A stretch of DNA of 10,378 bases from the NCBI GenBank assembly GCA_041552055.1, contig JBFELO010000158.1, positions 1 through 10,378 on the forward strand, in the 5' to 3' direction. Below are positions 1 through 7,426 of this stretch, in pieces. A model generated the notes under the pieces. It did no database searches, was not told the DNA's origin, and saw only the letters and a program-made list of their open reading frames with translations. Position numbers and translations under genes: made by a program. The stretch comes from JBFELO01 sp041552055 (GTDB lineage Bacteria > Acidobacteriota > Thermoanaerobaculia > Thermoanaerobaculales > Sulfomarinibacteraceae). Each line of letters opens with the position of its first letter. Position 1 is the stretch's first letter.

Positions 1-2435
1 GGCGGCGGCGTGGTGCCGTCGCACGAGCCGGTGGACAGCACGTTCACGCTCTTGGAGATCCCTGCCGGGAACGGCGTGCCGCCGACCTCGACCTCGACCA
101 GCGTCACCGTCTTGGTGCCGCTCGTCGACCACTTGTAGCCCCACTGGGCGCAGTCGAAGATGTACGGTTCGCTGGTGTCGCACGTCATGGTCGTCGTGTA
201 GCCGGGACACCCGGTGGGAGAGAACGCCCAGGTTGCCTTCTGCACGGATCCGGGCACGCCGCTGATGTGCAGTGACACCGCCTCGCCGCGATCGACGGTC
301 GTCGGGCTGACCGTGAAGTCGAGATCGATGGAGCCGTCGATGACCGCGAGCCGCTTGGTCGCGACCGAGGTGTCCGGCGACTTGGTGAGCGTCAGTCGGA
401 AGTCGTAGGTGCCCGGGTCGAGGGTCTCGGCCGTGATCAGGCACACCGACGACGCCGGGTGGCCGCCGTCGCACGATGCCAACTCGGCGACCACTGTCGA
501 GGTGCCCGCGGCCAACACATCCCAGTCGTAGCTCAGACCGGCGGTGGATGAGAAGTTCGAGGTGCTGGTCAGCGTCAGGTCCTCGTTGTGGAGCGGAGTC
601 GTGTCCGAGAAGCTGAAGTCCGCCGCCACCGAGCTTATGTCGAGCACGGCCTGGTCGGAGTCGGTGTAGCCGCCGCTGTGCGGCCACGTGACGAGGAGAT
701 CGATCGTCCAGGTCCCGCTGGCCGACAGAGTCACCGGTTCCGCGGGGCTGGCGCCGGTCCGGGTCTCGGTGGGCAGACCCGATCCGGCGGGCGGCGTCAC
801 CGTCCAGGCGTAGCTCGTCGGCGCGCCCTCGGCGGTCGCCGACAGCGTGATCGCGTCGTCGGTGATCGGCGCCGCCGGCGTGTACGACAGCGTGGTCAAT
901 GGCGTGCGATCGATCGACAGCGGCTTTGTCTTCAGCTGGTCGACGTCACCAGAGTTGCACGCCGTCGGGTTCGACGGGTCACACGGGAACGCGGCCGATG
1001 ACACCGCCACGTGGCCCCAGTACGACGTCGCCGCCGGCAGATCCGGGGGAATCGTGAAGAGGATCGAGCTGCACGAGCCCATGGTCGGGTCACCGCCCAC
1101 GTGCGGGGCGGTTGGATCCGCGCTCGTGGTCACCCACAGGGCACACTCGTCGTACGCGCCCCCGCCCGAGGTATTGGTGATCGTCACCGTGTCGCCGGGG
1201 AACGCCGGCTCCGGGTTCACCGAGAGCGCCGCGGCCGGTGCGGTCGGGCCGGAGCAGCCGGTCAGGTCGAACATCTTGGCGGCGGTCCACATGCCGGTGT
1301 AGAGATGGGTGCCGTCGGTGGAGAAGGTGCCGCCCATGATCTTCTCGCACTCGAACAGCGGGTTCTTCGCATTCGGCACCTGCCAGAAGGCCGGATCGAT
1401 CGGCGTCGGGCTGCCGGCCACGAAGTCCTCGATCCGGAACAGGTGCTCGCTCTCGAACGACAGCCGCCGCGCGGCGAAGACGTACGGCCAGCGAATCGCG
1501 ACCGTGGATACCAGACTGCCGGTGTCGTAGACGCCGATCGAGTCCGGGTTCCCCGGGTCGGAAACGTCCAACACGACAACCCTGTTGCCGTCGGCGATCA
1601 CGGCGTAGTCTGAAATCGGGTCGACCTCGAGACCCTTGTTCTTGATCGAGGCGGTGCTCGACAGGGTCGCACGGCGGACCAGCTCGGGCAGCGGACCGCC
1701 CAGCAGCTCGTAGACGAAGGCACCACCGATTTGACCGCCGAGATAGACGAACTGTGTCCCGGTCACCTGGTGACCGTTGGCGACCTTGAACGGTCCGCCG
1801 GTGCCGTCCTCCACGCAGCCGACGTGGGTGAGGGCGCCGGGAGTAATGCCGTCCATCCGGATCAGCGGTGTGCCGCCGCTCGCGCACTGAATCGCCGAGC
1901 CGGACCCGTCCTCGAGATCCGAGCTGAGCACGTACTGCGTACCGCCGACCGTGAAGGTGAAGCCGAAGCGCGACGGCACGAGCGGGTTGTACTCGCGGTC
2001 GGCCGTCAGTACCGGCTCGGCCGCGGTGCCGAGGTCGAAGAGCACCGTCGCCAGCTTGAAGTTGGCGATCCCGTAGCGGCAGCCGTCACACACCGAGTAG
2101 TTGACCAGGTCATAGTCGGAGTCGCCCTGGTTCGGGATCCTGAACCGGGACTCCGACACCTCGACCGGATTCGCCGAATCGGTCACGTTCCACAGCTGCA
2201 GCTCGTTGCCCATGTTGAGGATCAAATAGTCCTCGCCGCTCCTGGTGAAGGTGCGCGGAATGAAGTACTTGTCGTAGTCGGGTGTGACCTCGCACCGGGT
2301 GACCGACAGCAGGTTCTTGGTCCAATCCTGGCAGTACTGGGCATCCGCGGCGGGGGCGGTGGCCAGCACCACCCCGACGATAAACAACGGGGCGGCCCGC
2401 CGAATAAAACTCGCGAGGACGCGAGGGAATGACAT
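1..2435 (-). CDS. Large secreted LVIVD-repeat / PKD-like protein, 3' end beyond window (partial)
   Basis: The frame stays open from the ATG at 2435 down to base 1, giving about 811 codons with no stop; the C-terminus lies outside. The start has a TGGAGG ribosome binding site (2441-2446) and a good promoter just upstream. Residues ~8-32 form a signal peptide (hydrophobic run LFIVGVVLATAPAA, cleavage near ADAQ), so the protein is exported. Residues ~75-390 look like a beta-propeller of LVIVD type: LQLWNVTDSANPVEV and VVVLDVSDPGNPDSIGVYDT match the repeat consensus. From ~400 onward come about four Ig/PKD-like beta domains (for example LSVNPEPAFPGDTVTITNTS near 404-423, SYAWTVTPPAG and LSYDWDV further on). 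Paired cysteines fit an extracytoplasmic protein. Substrate and partner are unknown; a cell-surface or secreted binding role is inference. Exact domain borders would need a profile search. Confidence 0.9.
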   Translation of the reverse strand, partial: MSFPRVLASFIRRAAPLFIVGVVLATAPAADAQYCQDWTKNLLSVTRCEVTPDYDKYFIPRTFTRSGEDYLILNMGNELQLWNVTDSANPVEVSESRFRIPNQGDSDYDLVNYSVCDGCRYGIANFKLATVLFDLGTAAEPVLTADREYNPLVPSRFGFTFTVGGTQYVLSSDLEDGSGSAIQCASGGTPLIRMDGITPGALTHVGCVEDGTGGPFKVANGHQVTGTQFVYLGGQIGGAFVYELLGGPLPELVRRATLSSTASIKNKGLEVDPISDYAVIADGNRVVVLDVSDPGNPDSIGVYDTGSLVSTVAIRWPYVFAARRLSFESEHLFRIEDFVAGSPTPIDPAFWQVPNAKNPLFECEKIMGGTFSTDGTHLYTGMWTAAKMFDLTGCSGPTAPAAALSVNPEPAFPGDTVTITNTSGGGAYDECALWVTTSADPTAPHVGGDPTMGSCSSILFTIPPDLPAATSYWGHVAVSSAAFPCDPSNPTACNSGDVDQLKTKPLSIDRTPLTTLSYTPAAPITDDAITLSATAEGAPTSYAWTVTPPAGSGLPTETRTGASPAEPVTLSASGTWTIDLLVTWPHSGGYTDSDQAVLDISSVAADFSFSDTTPLHNEDLTLTSTSNFSSTAGLSYDWDVLAAGTSTVVAELASCDGGHPASSVCLITAETLDPGTYDFRLTLTKSPDTSVATKRLAVIDGSIDLDFTVSPTTVDRGEAVSLHISGVPGSVQKATWAFSPTGCPGYTTTMTCDTSEPYIFDCAQWGYKWSTSGTKTVTLVEVEVGGTPFPAGISKSVNVLSTGSCDGTTPP

Positions 2436-2454
2436 ACGCACCTCCATCAGGCCA

Positions 2455-2484
2455 ATCATAGGGAAATACAGGGGTCACTGTCAA
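2455..2484 (-). promoter_or_regulatory. Sigma-70 type promoter of the LVIVD/PKD protein gene
   Basis: Read on the minus strand, TTGACA (2479-2484) is followed after 18 nt by TATGAT (2455-2460), six of six and five of six consensus matches. Transcription would start near 2448, leaving a leader of only about 13 nt that barely includes the TGGAGG site. This supports 2435 as the true start codon. Predicted from sequence only. Confidence 0.75.
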
Positions 2485-2542
2485 CGGTTTCGAGAGGCAG
2501 AACCGCGTAGATTTTCAGATATTTAGCTTCCCAGCGCCAGCT

Positions 2543-2556
2543 GTGACCTCGGTCAC
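2543..2556. repeat. Perfect 14-bp palindrome, possible protein-binding site
   Basis: GTGACCTCGGTCAC consists of two 6-bp arms with a 2-bp centre. It lies about 60 bp upstream of the -35 box of the LVIVD/PKD gene, a position that suits an activator or an unrelated binding site. Only one copy was noticed, so the regulatory role is inference. Confidence 0.35.
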
Positions 2557-2759
2557 CGATCGGGTCTCGCCGGGACGTCGATGAACGCCGGTCATCATCG
2601 CACCTCGGACGCTCGAGGTCAACCAGGGACCTCTCGGTTCGACCGAGTGTTGACATCGCCGACGGCCAGACCGCAATTCTCACGGTTCTTCTCCCACTCC
2701 ATGACCCCCCGGTTGCGACCCGAACCAGCAATTGGGCGGCCGATGGCTCTTCTGTCGTA

Positions 2760-2870
2760 CCCGTTCCCGTTCCCGTTCCCGGACGAACAGAATCGCGGTC
2801 GACCGGGGCCCATCGAGCTCGAAACAGGAGAAACGCGGAGAGCCGTTCGGGCGCAGGAACGGGAACCGGG
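2760..2870. repeat. CCGTTC hexanucleotide repeat with imperfect fold-back arm
   Basis: Positions 2760-2780 contain three and a half tandem copies of CCGTTC. About 75 nt further on, GGAACGGGAACCGGG (2856-2870) is its reverse complement with one extra base, so the stretch could fold into an imperfect stem with a long loop. The tandem part is certain; pairing in vivo is not shown. It could be a degenerate intergenic repeat or simple slippage DNA. Confidence 0.5.
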
Positions 2871-2922
2871 ACTGGAACGGAACGAACCTGAGTGAATTGC
2901 GCAGGCACGATTCTGGCCGACG

Positions 2923-2949
2923 AAAAAGGGGCGGCCCGAAGGCCGCCCC
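2923..2949 (-). terminator. Rho-independent terminator of the 498-aa secreted protein gene
   Basis: On the minus strand a perfect 9-bp GC stem (GGGGCGGCC paired with GGCCGCCCC) with a UUCG tetraloop is followed directly by five T residues (2927-2923). It lies 27 nt past the stop codon of the gene ending at 2977. All hallmarks of an intrinsic terminator are present. Confidence 0.93.
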
Positions 2950-2976
2950 TGGATTGTCGATGCGCGTCGAACGCGA

Positions 2977-4473
2977 CTACGGAACGTAGTTGTAGTTGAC
3001 GCCGAGATCCGGCAGGATCTGGTCGTCGAAGCAGTTCCAGTTCGCCATCACGGCGCCCGGACGGAAGCCGGAGTACAGGCCCTCGGCCACATACTTCACG
3101 CCCATCCAGGTCTGGTAGTGCAGCGCGATCGCCGGATCCTGCAGGTTGGACCACGGCCACACGAACAGGAACCAACCGGAGTTGTCGACCGTGGCGAACT
3201 GCTCGGCGTCGACCTCCTGGGTCTCGAGCGGCAGCAGGTTCTCCACCACGGTCACCGCGGTGCCGGGACGCGACCACGGGTCGGACGCTTCGGCCGATAC
3301 CACAGCCTCGTCATCGTCCCACGCGTACACGGTGTACGCCACGCAGTTCAGGGAGACCAGCGCGTCGGGCGGCAGGAAGCCGTCGACGATCAGATCGTCG
3401 AGGTTCGCGCCGACGGTGGTCTTGAACGCACGGATGTAGGTCTTCAACACGGTGCCGTCGCCCAGCGTGCCGTAGGTGTAGCGGAACGCCCACGCGGTCG
3501 GCAGCGGCTCACGGTAGTCGGACACGTCGTTCGGGTTGGCGTACCGCGAGTAGAAGGTGACCGGGAACCGGGGGTCAACCAGGTTGGTCGTGGCGACCGC
3601 GGCGATCGAGGTGTCGGCCTCGAGGTGCACCGCGTTGTCGATCTCGGAGAACCGGTTGAACCGGTCCACCCAGACCACGTCTCCGATCAGCACGTTGTCG
3701 GGCAGCGCCTCACCGCCGCTCGCCGGATCCACGAAGTAGGTCGGCGAATCGGGGAACGACTTCCGGCACACATCCACCACGTCGACCGTGACGTACATCC
3801 AGGTATCGTCGGTCGCATCGCGATCCGTCCACCAGGTGCCCGGAATCTGGTAGTTGTCATCCAGGCTACCCGTGCAGTCGTTGAAGTAGTTCTCACCCGC
3901 CTGGCTCGCTGTCAGCCACTCCTGGAAGAAGCCGAGGATGAACTCGTCGATCTGCTCGGTCGCGAAGCGGCCGGGATAGGCCTCGGCGCTGGGCGCGCAG
4001 TTCAGGGTATTGGTCTCCTCAGGATCGGGCGGATTCGGGAACGGAATCGGGATGTCGGCTTCCACCAGCTCGTTGTTCGACGACCACGGGCCGTCGTCGA
4101 AGATCCCACCGTCACTGATGTACGCGGGATCAAGCGGATCGCTGACGGTCACCGGAAGCTGGCCATTCTCCAGGATGTTCCGGATATCGAACGTGACCAC
4201 GTCATACCCCGTGAGCAGGATATTGAAGTCGAGGATCGCCGTGGAGTAGTCGGTCCACACGGTCACGTGGGCGATCTGCGCGTCCGCGGACACGTTGGTG
4301 ATCGCCATCAAAGTGTTGTAGCCGTTAGCGCCTGCGTCGTAGTTGTACGACACGAACGGGAACAGCAGGGTCGCAGCCGGGGCCGGGTCGAAGGCGCAGA
4401 CGTTCGCATAGGCGATGCTGCCCGCACCCAGTACCAGCGCGCCCGCCAGCGCCAGTGTCAGAAATCTCTTCAT
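2977..4473 (-). CDS. Secreted protein of unknown function, 498 aa
   Basis: I chose the ATG at 4473 because GGAAGGAG lies about 7 nt before it and the protein then opens with a classic signal peptide (MKRFLTLALAGALVLGAGSI, cleavage after AYA at ~23). The frame is open further up to 4653, but that stretch overlaps the predicted promoter and leader. The mature part is acidic and rich in beta-forming and aromatic residues. It starts VCAFDPAPAATLLFPFVSYN and continues with IAHVTVWTDYS and LDFNILLTGYDVVTFDIRNI. Six cysteines (about 26, 159, 200, 236, 377, 481) could form disulfides. I see no known catalytic motif, membrane anchor or sorting signal. I have an impression of similar hypothetical proteins in Acidobacteriota metagenomes but cannot verify it. 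Strong promoter, own terminator and no co-transcribed partner suggest an abundant exported, perhaps structural, protein; that is inference. Confidence 0.92.
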   Translation of the reverse strand: MKRFLTLALAGALVLGAGSIAYANVCAFDPAPAATLLFPFVSYNYDAGANGYNTLMAITNVSADAQIAHVTVWTDYSTAILDFNILLTGYDVVTFDIRNILENGQLPVTVSDPLDPAYISDGGIFDDGPWSSNNELVEADIPIPFPNPPDPEETNTLNCAPSAEAYPGRFATEQIDEFILGFFQEWLTASQAGENYFNDCTGSLDDNYQIPGTWWTDRDATDDTWMYVTVDVVDVCRKSFPDSPTYFVDPASGGEALPDNVLIGDVVWVDRFNRFSEIDNAVHLEADTSIAAVATTNLVDPRFPVTFYSRYANPNDVSDYREPLPTAWAFRYTYGTLGDGTVLKTYIRAFKTTVGANLDDLIVDGFLPPDALVSLNCVAYTVYAWDDDEAVVSAEASDPWSRPGTAVTVVENLLPLETQEVDAEQFATVDNSGWFLFVWPWSNLQDPAIALHYQTWMGVKYVAEGLYSGFRPGAVMANWNCFDDQILPDLGVNYNYVP

Positions 4474-4616
4474 GCTCAACTCCTTCCTTTCCAAATGCTG
4501 TCCACAAATCTCGTCAGATTCTCTCGAACCTGTGTGCAATCGCATGCCCTCCTGTTGCCGCATCACCCCCTCTAAATAATTTCTTTGCAAACACTTGTCT
4601 CCAAATATGTCATCAC
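4474..4616 (-). promoter_or_regulatory. Long, AT-rich 5' leader of the 498-aa secreted protein gene
   Basis: Between the predicted transcription start (~4617) and the ATG at 4473 lie about 140 nt, noticeably richer in A and T than the flanking genes. The leader contains GAGGGGGTG followed by an in-frame ATG at 4563, a possible alternative or regulatory start, and the real GGAAGGAG site near its end. It matches no riboswitch I know. A mRNA stability or translation-control element is possible but unproven. Confidence 0.45.
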
Positions 4617-4623
4617 AGCATAA

Positions 4624-4653
4624 AATATAGCACCCCATGAGGATGCCTGTCAA
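4624..4653 (-). promoter_or_regulatory. Sigma-70 type promoter of the 498-aa secreted protein gene
   Basis: On the minus strand, TTGACA (4648-4653, perfect) is followed after 18 nt by TATATT (4624-4629, five of six). The local AT-rich stretch is unusual in this GC-rich window. Transcription would start near 4617. A weaker overlapping pair (TTGGAG 4599-4604, AATTAT 4576-4581) was judged less likely. Confidence 0.75.
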
Positions 4654-4721
4654 GCGCAGATATCACCGCAGCCCACACGGACCACATTATGCCCCGGGTC
4701 GAGAGCGGCGTCAAGGCGACC

Positions 4722-6386
4722 TCACGAGGGCTTGCGGGTGAACCACACCCGGATGCCGCCCGGCCGCTCGTCGACCGGAGTGAACGACGCCACCACGTCG
4801 TCCGCGCCGTCGCCGTCGAGATCCATCAGCTTGATGTCGTACGCGCGACCGACCTCGGCCAGCTCGGGGCTGCGCTCGAGGTAGTACTCGCCAGACGGGT
4901 TCTGCACGAAGACCTCGAGCCCACCCTTCTTCCGTCCGACAACGACGTCCGGCAGCCCGTCTCCGGTGAGATCGCCCGCCGCGATCCGGTACACCGGGTT
5001 GTAGCGCTGGTCGTCGTAGAACAGCGGGCCCTGCTCCGGAGCCTCGAGACCCGCCTCTCCCAGGCGGTACGGCATGATCCCGGTGACCGCCCGTGTCGTG
5101 CCCTCCACGGTCCTGAAGTGGGAAAAGGCGGTGAAGTAACGGCGGGCGTCGCCGTCACCCCAGATGTCCACGTCGAAGTGGTAGGCGCTGCTGAGCACGC
5201 CGGAGGCGTCCGCTTCCTCCCAGCCCTTGTCACCACGGTTGAGGTAGACCAGCTGCCGCCAGCCGATGGTGCCGGGCGACAGCACCAGGTCGGGACGCCC
5301 GTCGTCGTCGACGTCGACCGTCGCCACGTTCTCCCCGATCACCCCGTCCGGCAGCCCTTCTCGTTGCAGCTGCCAGCCGTTCTCGAGGTTGAGCACCACC
5401 CACAGTGTCGGCACGTCCTCGATGCGCTCGTTGGTCGCCATGTCGACATCGAGCTCGGCGAGGAAGGCCACGTCGTCCCGACCGTCGCCGTTGAAGTCCG
5501 CCACCGTCGGAGCACGTGAGGCCATCCGTGGGTCGGGGTTGGGCAGCCGTTTCGAGCGCGTGAAATCGCCCTTGCCGTCACCGTACAGCACGTACTGCGC
5601 CTTGAAGTGGATGGCGAAGACCACATCGCGGTGGCCGTCGCCATCGAAATCGCCGGTCGCGACGCCGCCGTAGTCGAACGGAACCTCCGCCGCCCACGTC
5701 GCCGCGCCCCAGTACTCGAATTCCCCGCCACCCTTGCCGAGAAAGATGAACGGCCGGCCCCGGCCCTTGCGGTTCGGCGGAAACACCAGGTCCGCTTTGC
5801 CGTCGTCGTTCATGTCGTCGACGGCGTAGTTCATCTGCCACAATCCTCCGGTCGGCAGCGACCCCGGAGCGCTCTCGAATGTGAGTCCGTCCATGAATGG
5901 CGGCGGCGGGACCTCTTGCGTGACGTCGAGCAGGTACATGTCCTCTCCCTGCTCGGCGAAGTACGCGTTGACGGCGAGAAGTTCCCTCTGCGTCGCCTCC
6001 CTGCGTTTCCACATCGCGTGCAGCGCCGATTCCGGGTCTTCCGGCGGCAGGCCCCTCACCCACACCGTGTCGTCATCCTCGCGAACGATCTCCATCTTGA
6101 ACGACACCGCCGCATGGGGGTAGCAGTACTGCTCGTCGATGCGCACGATCCTGCTCTTGGCGAGCGGCCGCACGGTCATCCAGTTCTCGACGATCTCGGA
6201 CCACGACTTGGCCTGTTTCGCCGGCTTTTCAGCGTCAATCGGAGCGTCTGGCCCTGCGGCATCGACCCCCGCCTTCTGTTCTTCCGGCTCGGCGGCAAGC
6301 GCCCCGGAACCCTGGTCCTGTGCCCATCCCGACACGGCTGCGGTAGCCACACCGACCACCAGCAGCACCGTTAAAACTCTCGTCAT
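4722..6386 (-). CDS. Secreted FG-GAP / VCBS-type seven-bladed beta-propeller protein
   Basis: 554 aa from the ATG at 6386, chosen because TTGGAGG lies 5 nt before it and a signal peptide follows (MTRVLTVLLVVGVATAAVSG, cleavage after WAQ at ~23). A charged, proline/alanine-rich linker (~25-60) leads to an N-terminal region (~61-175) that I do not recognise. Then comes an integrin-alpha-like propeller with calcium-binding loops: DMNDDGKAD (191), DFDGDGHRD (246), DFNGDGRDD (297), DVDDDGRPD (358), a degenerate DIWGDGD (407), DLTGDGLPD (472) and DLDGDGADD (522). This makes seven blades, with blade five having lost part of its loop. Such domains bind calcium and usually mediate extracellular protein or glycan contacts; no enzyme active site is visible. 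It follows the ABC permease gene by 22 nt and is probably co-transcribed. A function linked to surface material exported by that transporter is inference. Confidence 0.92.
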   Translation of the reverse strand: MTRVLTVLLVVGVATAAVSGWAQDQGSGALAAEPEEQKAGVDAAGPDAPIDAEKPAKQAKSWSEIVENWMTVRPLAKSRIVRIDEQYCYPHAAVSFKMEIVREDDDTVWVRGLPPEDPESALHAMWKRREATQRELLAVNAYFAEQGEDMYLLDVTQEVPPPPFMDGLTFESAPGSLPTGGLWQMNYAVDDMNDDGKADLVFPPNRKGRGRPFIFLGKGGGEFEYWGAATWAAEVPFDYGGVATGDFDGDGHRDVVFAIHFKAQYVLYGDGKGDFTRSKRLPNPDPRMASRAPTVADFNGDGRDDVAFLAELDVDMATNERIEDVPTLWVVLNLENGWQLQREGLPDGVIGENVATVDVDDDGRPDLVLSPGTIGWRQLVYLNRGDKGWEEADASGVLSSAYHFDVDIWGDGDARRYFTAFSHFRTVEGTTRAVTGIMPYRLGEAGLEAPEQGPLFYDDQRYNPVYRIAAGDLTGDGLPDVVVGRKKGGLEVFVQNPSGEYYLERSPELAEVGRAYDIKLMDLDGDGADDVVASFTPVDERPGGIRVWFTRKPS

Positions 6387-6408
6387 CACGACCTCCAAGA
6401 AAACAGTC

Positions 6409-7254
6409 TTACAACAAGTCCGGAATACTGTATCGCCAACGGTCCAGCGCCGCCGATCCCACAACCACCAGCAGGGCACCTGCCGCCAGCAGTCCGGCGA
6501 TCATGACCGGTGGCGGCGGTGCCGCGCTCAGCAGACCTGCCCTGGCCACTCCCAACAACGGGGTGAAGGGGTTGAGTTGAATGAGCAACCGCAGCGTGTC
6601 CTGGCTCACCATCGCCAGCGGGTATACGATCGGCGCACCGTAGAACAACACCTGGAACACCAGCCGTAAGATCTCCGGCACGTCCGGCAGAAACGCACCG
6701 AGCACGCTGGCGGCCAGGCCGAGGCCGACGATCCAGAGCGCGAACAGCGCCACCGCCAGCATCACCCACGGCAGGTTGGTCAGCCCCATGTGGCCGCGCC
6801 ACCAGCAGATCGCCACCACCACCACGAACGACAGCGCGTGATGGAGCAGGGTTCCGAGCAGGTCCCCGAGGACCAGGACCTCGGCCGGCAGGCGCACCCG
6901 CTGCACCAGGCTGACGTTGGCGCGAAACACCCCCGCCGCCCGCACGACCGCGTCGTTGACGGCCAGGAACGGGACCAGTCCCGTGATGAGGAATACGCCA
7001 AAACCCACGTCGGGCCGCCTAGCAAGATCGATGCCAAGACCGTCGATCTTGATCTCGAGAATCGCCGAGAACACCACCATGAACAGCACGAACTGGATCA
7101 CGGTGCTGATCGGGGTCCACAGCCAACCGAGATACGAGCCCGCGTGCCGGGAGGCGAACGCGCGCCACGCCAGTTGGCCAAGCAGGAAACGGTTTTGGCT
7201 GAGGGTGGGCAGCAGCCGGAGGGGCGCCAGCAGGTGGGTGTTCGATGCCATCAT
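6409..7254 (-). CDS. ABC-2 type transporter permease, polysaccharide-export (Wzm/KpsM/TagG-like) type
   Basis: 281 aa, a usual length for this family. Six membrane segments can be placed: about 42-66, 84-108, 131-151, 161-189, 194-216 and 249-270. Family landmarks are the N-terminal amphipathic stretch RAFASRHAGSYLGWLWTPIS, the cytoplasmic segment FRANVSLVQRVRLPAEVL, LPDVPEILRLVFQVLFYGAPIVYP before and within the fifth segment, and LNPFTPLLGVAR near the end. Such permeases pair with a separate ATPase (Wzt/KpsT/TagH-like) to export O-antigen, capsule or teichoic acid chains across the inner membrane. No ATPase gene is in this window, although in this family it normally lies next door, so the partner must be elsewhere. 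Two ATGs are possible (7254 and 7251); the ribosome binding site (AGGG) is weak. The substrate cannot be predicted. Confidence 0.88.
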   Translation of the reverse strand: MMASNTHLLAPLRLLPTLSQNRFLLGQLAWRAFASRHAGSYLGWLWTPISTVIQFVLFMVVFSAILEIKIDGLGIDLARRPDVGFGVFLITGLVPFLAVNDAVVRAAGVFRANVSLVQRVRLPAEVLVLGDLLGTLLHHALSFVVVVAICWWRGHMGLTNLPWVMLAVALFALWIVGLGLAASVLGAFLPDVPEILRLVFQVLFYGAPIVYPLAMVSQDTLRLLIQLNPFTPLLGVARAGLLSAAPPPPVMIAGLLAAGALLVVVGSAALDRWRYSIPDLL

Positions 7255-7306
7255 GGAGCCCTGATCCGCGCCTCACGACCACCAATCGTCGACACGGGTA
7301 TCGCGC

Positions 7307-7335
7307 CGGCTCGGCCGCGGTTCGACACCGAGCCG
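7307..7335. repeat. 8-bp inverted repeat in the divergent region
   Basis: CGGCTCGG (7307-7314) and CCGAGCCG (7328-7335) are perfect reverse complements separated by 13 nt, about 55-80 bp upstream of the permease start. It could be an operator or a leader hairpin of the permease mRNA. No T-run follows on either strand, so it is not a terminator. Confidence 0.45.
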
Positions 7336-7389
7336 AGCAGCACACTGGGATCGAGGAGGAAGCGGAGTGGTCTGGATCACGATTTTCCC

Positions 7390-7418
7390 TTGACGGTCAT
7401 GCTGCAGACGCATAAGAT
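7390..7418 (+). promoter_or_regulatory. Sigma-70 type promoter of the XRE-TPR operon
   Basis: TTGACG (7390-7395, five of six) and TAAGAT (7413-7418, four of six) stand exactly 17 nt apart. Transcription would begin near 7425, leaving a leader of about 65 nt before the XRE start codon. The inverted repeat at 7427-7448 begins at the predicted start point, where a bound repressor would block initiation. Confidence 0.65.
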
Positions 7419-7426
7419 ACATAGTG

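Larger units (their letters stand above)
2436..2976. other. Intergenic region without a credible gene
   Basis: About 540 bases between two minus-strand genes. It holds the promoter of the left gene, a GTGACC/GGTCAC palindrome, two adjacent small hairpins (2615-2633 and 2633-2647), a CCGTTC hexanucleotide repeat with a fold-back partner, and the terminator of the right gene. Frames crossing it give low-complexity translations (runs of VP, GT or FP) and have no ribosome binding sites, so I call no protein. No tRNA-like fold was seen. Confidence 0.6.

Noticed and set aside
1090..2432. Open frames on both strands (265 aa minus, 233 aa plus) within the LVIVD/PKD gene
   Set aside because: They are out of frame with, or antisense to, the continuous 811-codon frame, which alone gives a signal peptide and recognisable repeats.
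2456..3277. 273-aa minus-strand frame across the terminator and repeat region
   Set aside because: It runs through a strong terminator and the CCGTTC repeat (giving VPVPVP and GTGTGT runs) and overlaps the end of the 498-aa gene out of frame.
3118..4575. 485-aa open frame on the plus strand, antisense to the 498-aa secreted protein gene
   Set aside because: It is a mirror frame of a GC-rich gene: arginine/valine/histidine-rich translation, no ribosome binding site, no domain. The minus-strand gene has promoter, signal peptide and terminator.
4474..4653. 60-residue N-terminal extension of the 498-aa protein
   Set aside because: It would overlap the -10 and -35 boxes and the AT-rich leader and would bury the signal peptide; the ATG at 4473 has the better ribosome binding site.
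4689..6374. Long plus-strand frames (276 and 255 aa) opposite the FG-GAP gene
   Set aside because: The minus strand carries seven calcium-loop motifs and a signal peptide; the plus-strand translations are only shadows of it.
6387..6479. 31-residue N-terminal extension of the FG-GAP protein starting within the permease gene
   Set aside because: The ATG at 6386 has GGAGG at ideal spacing and begins a clean signal peptide; the extension would block it.
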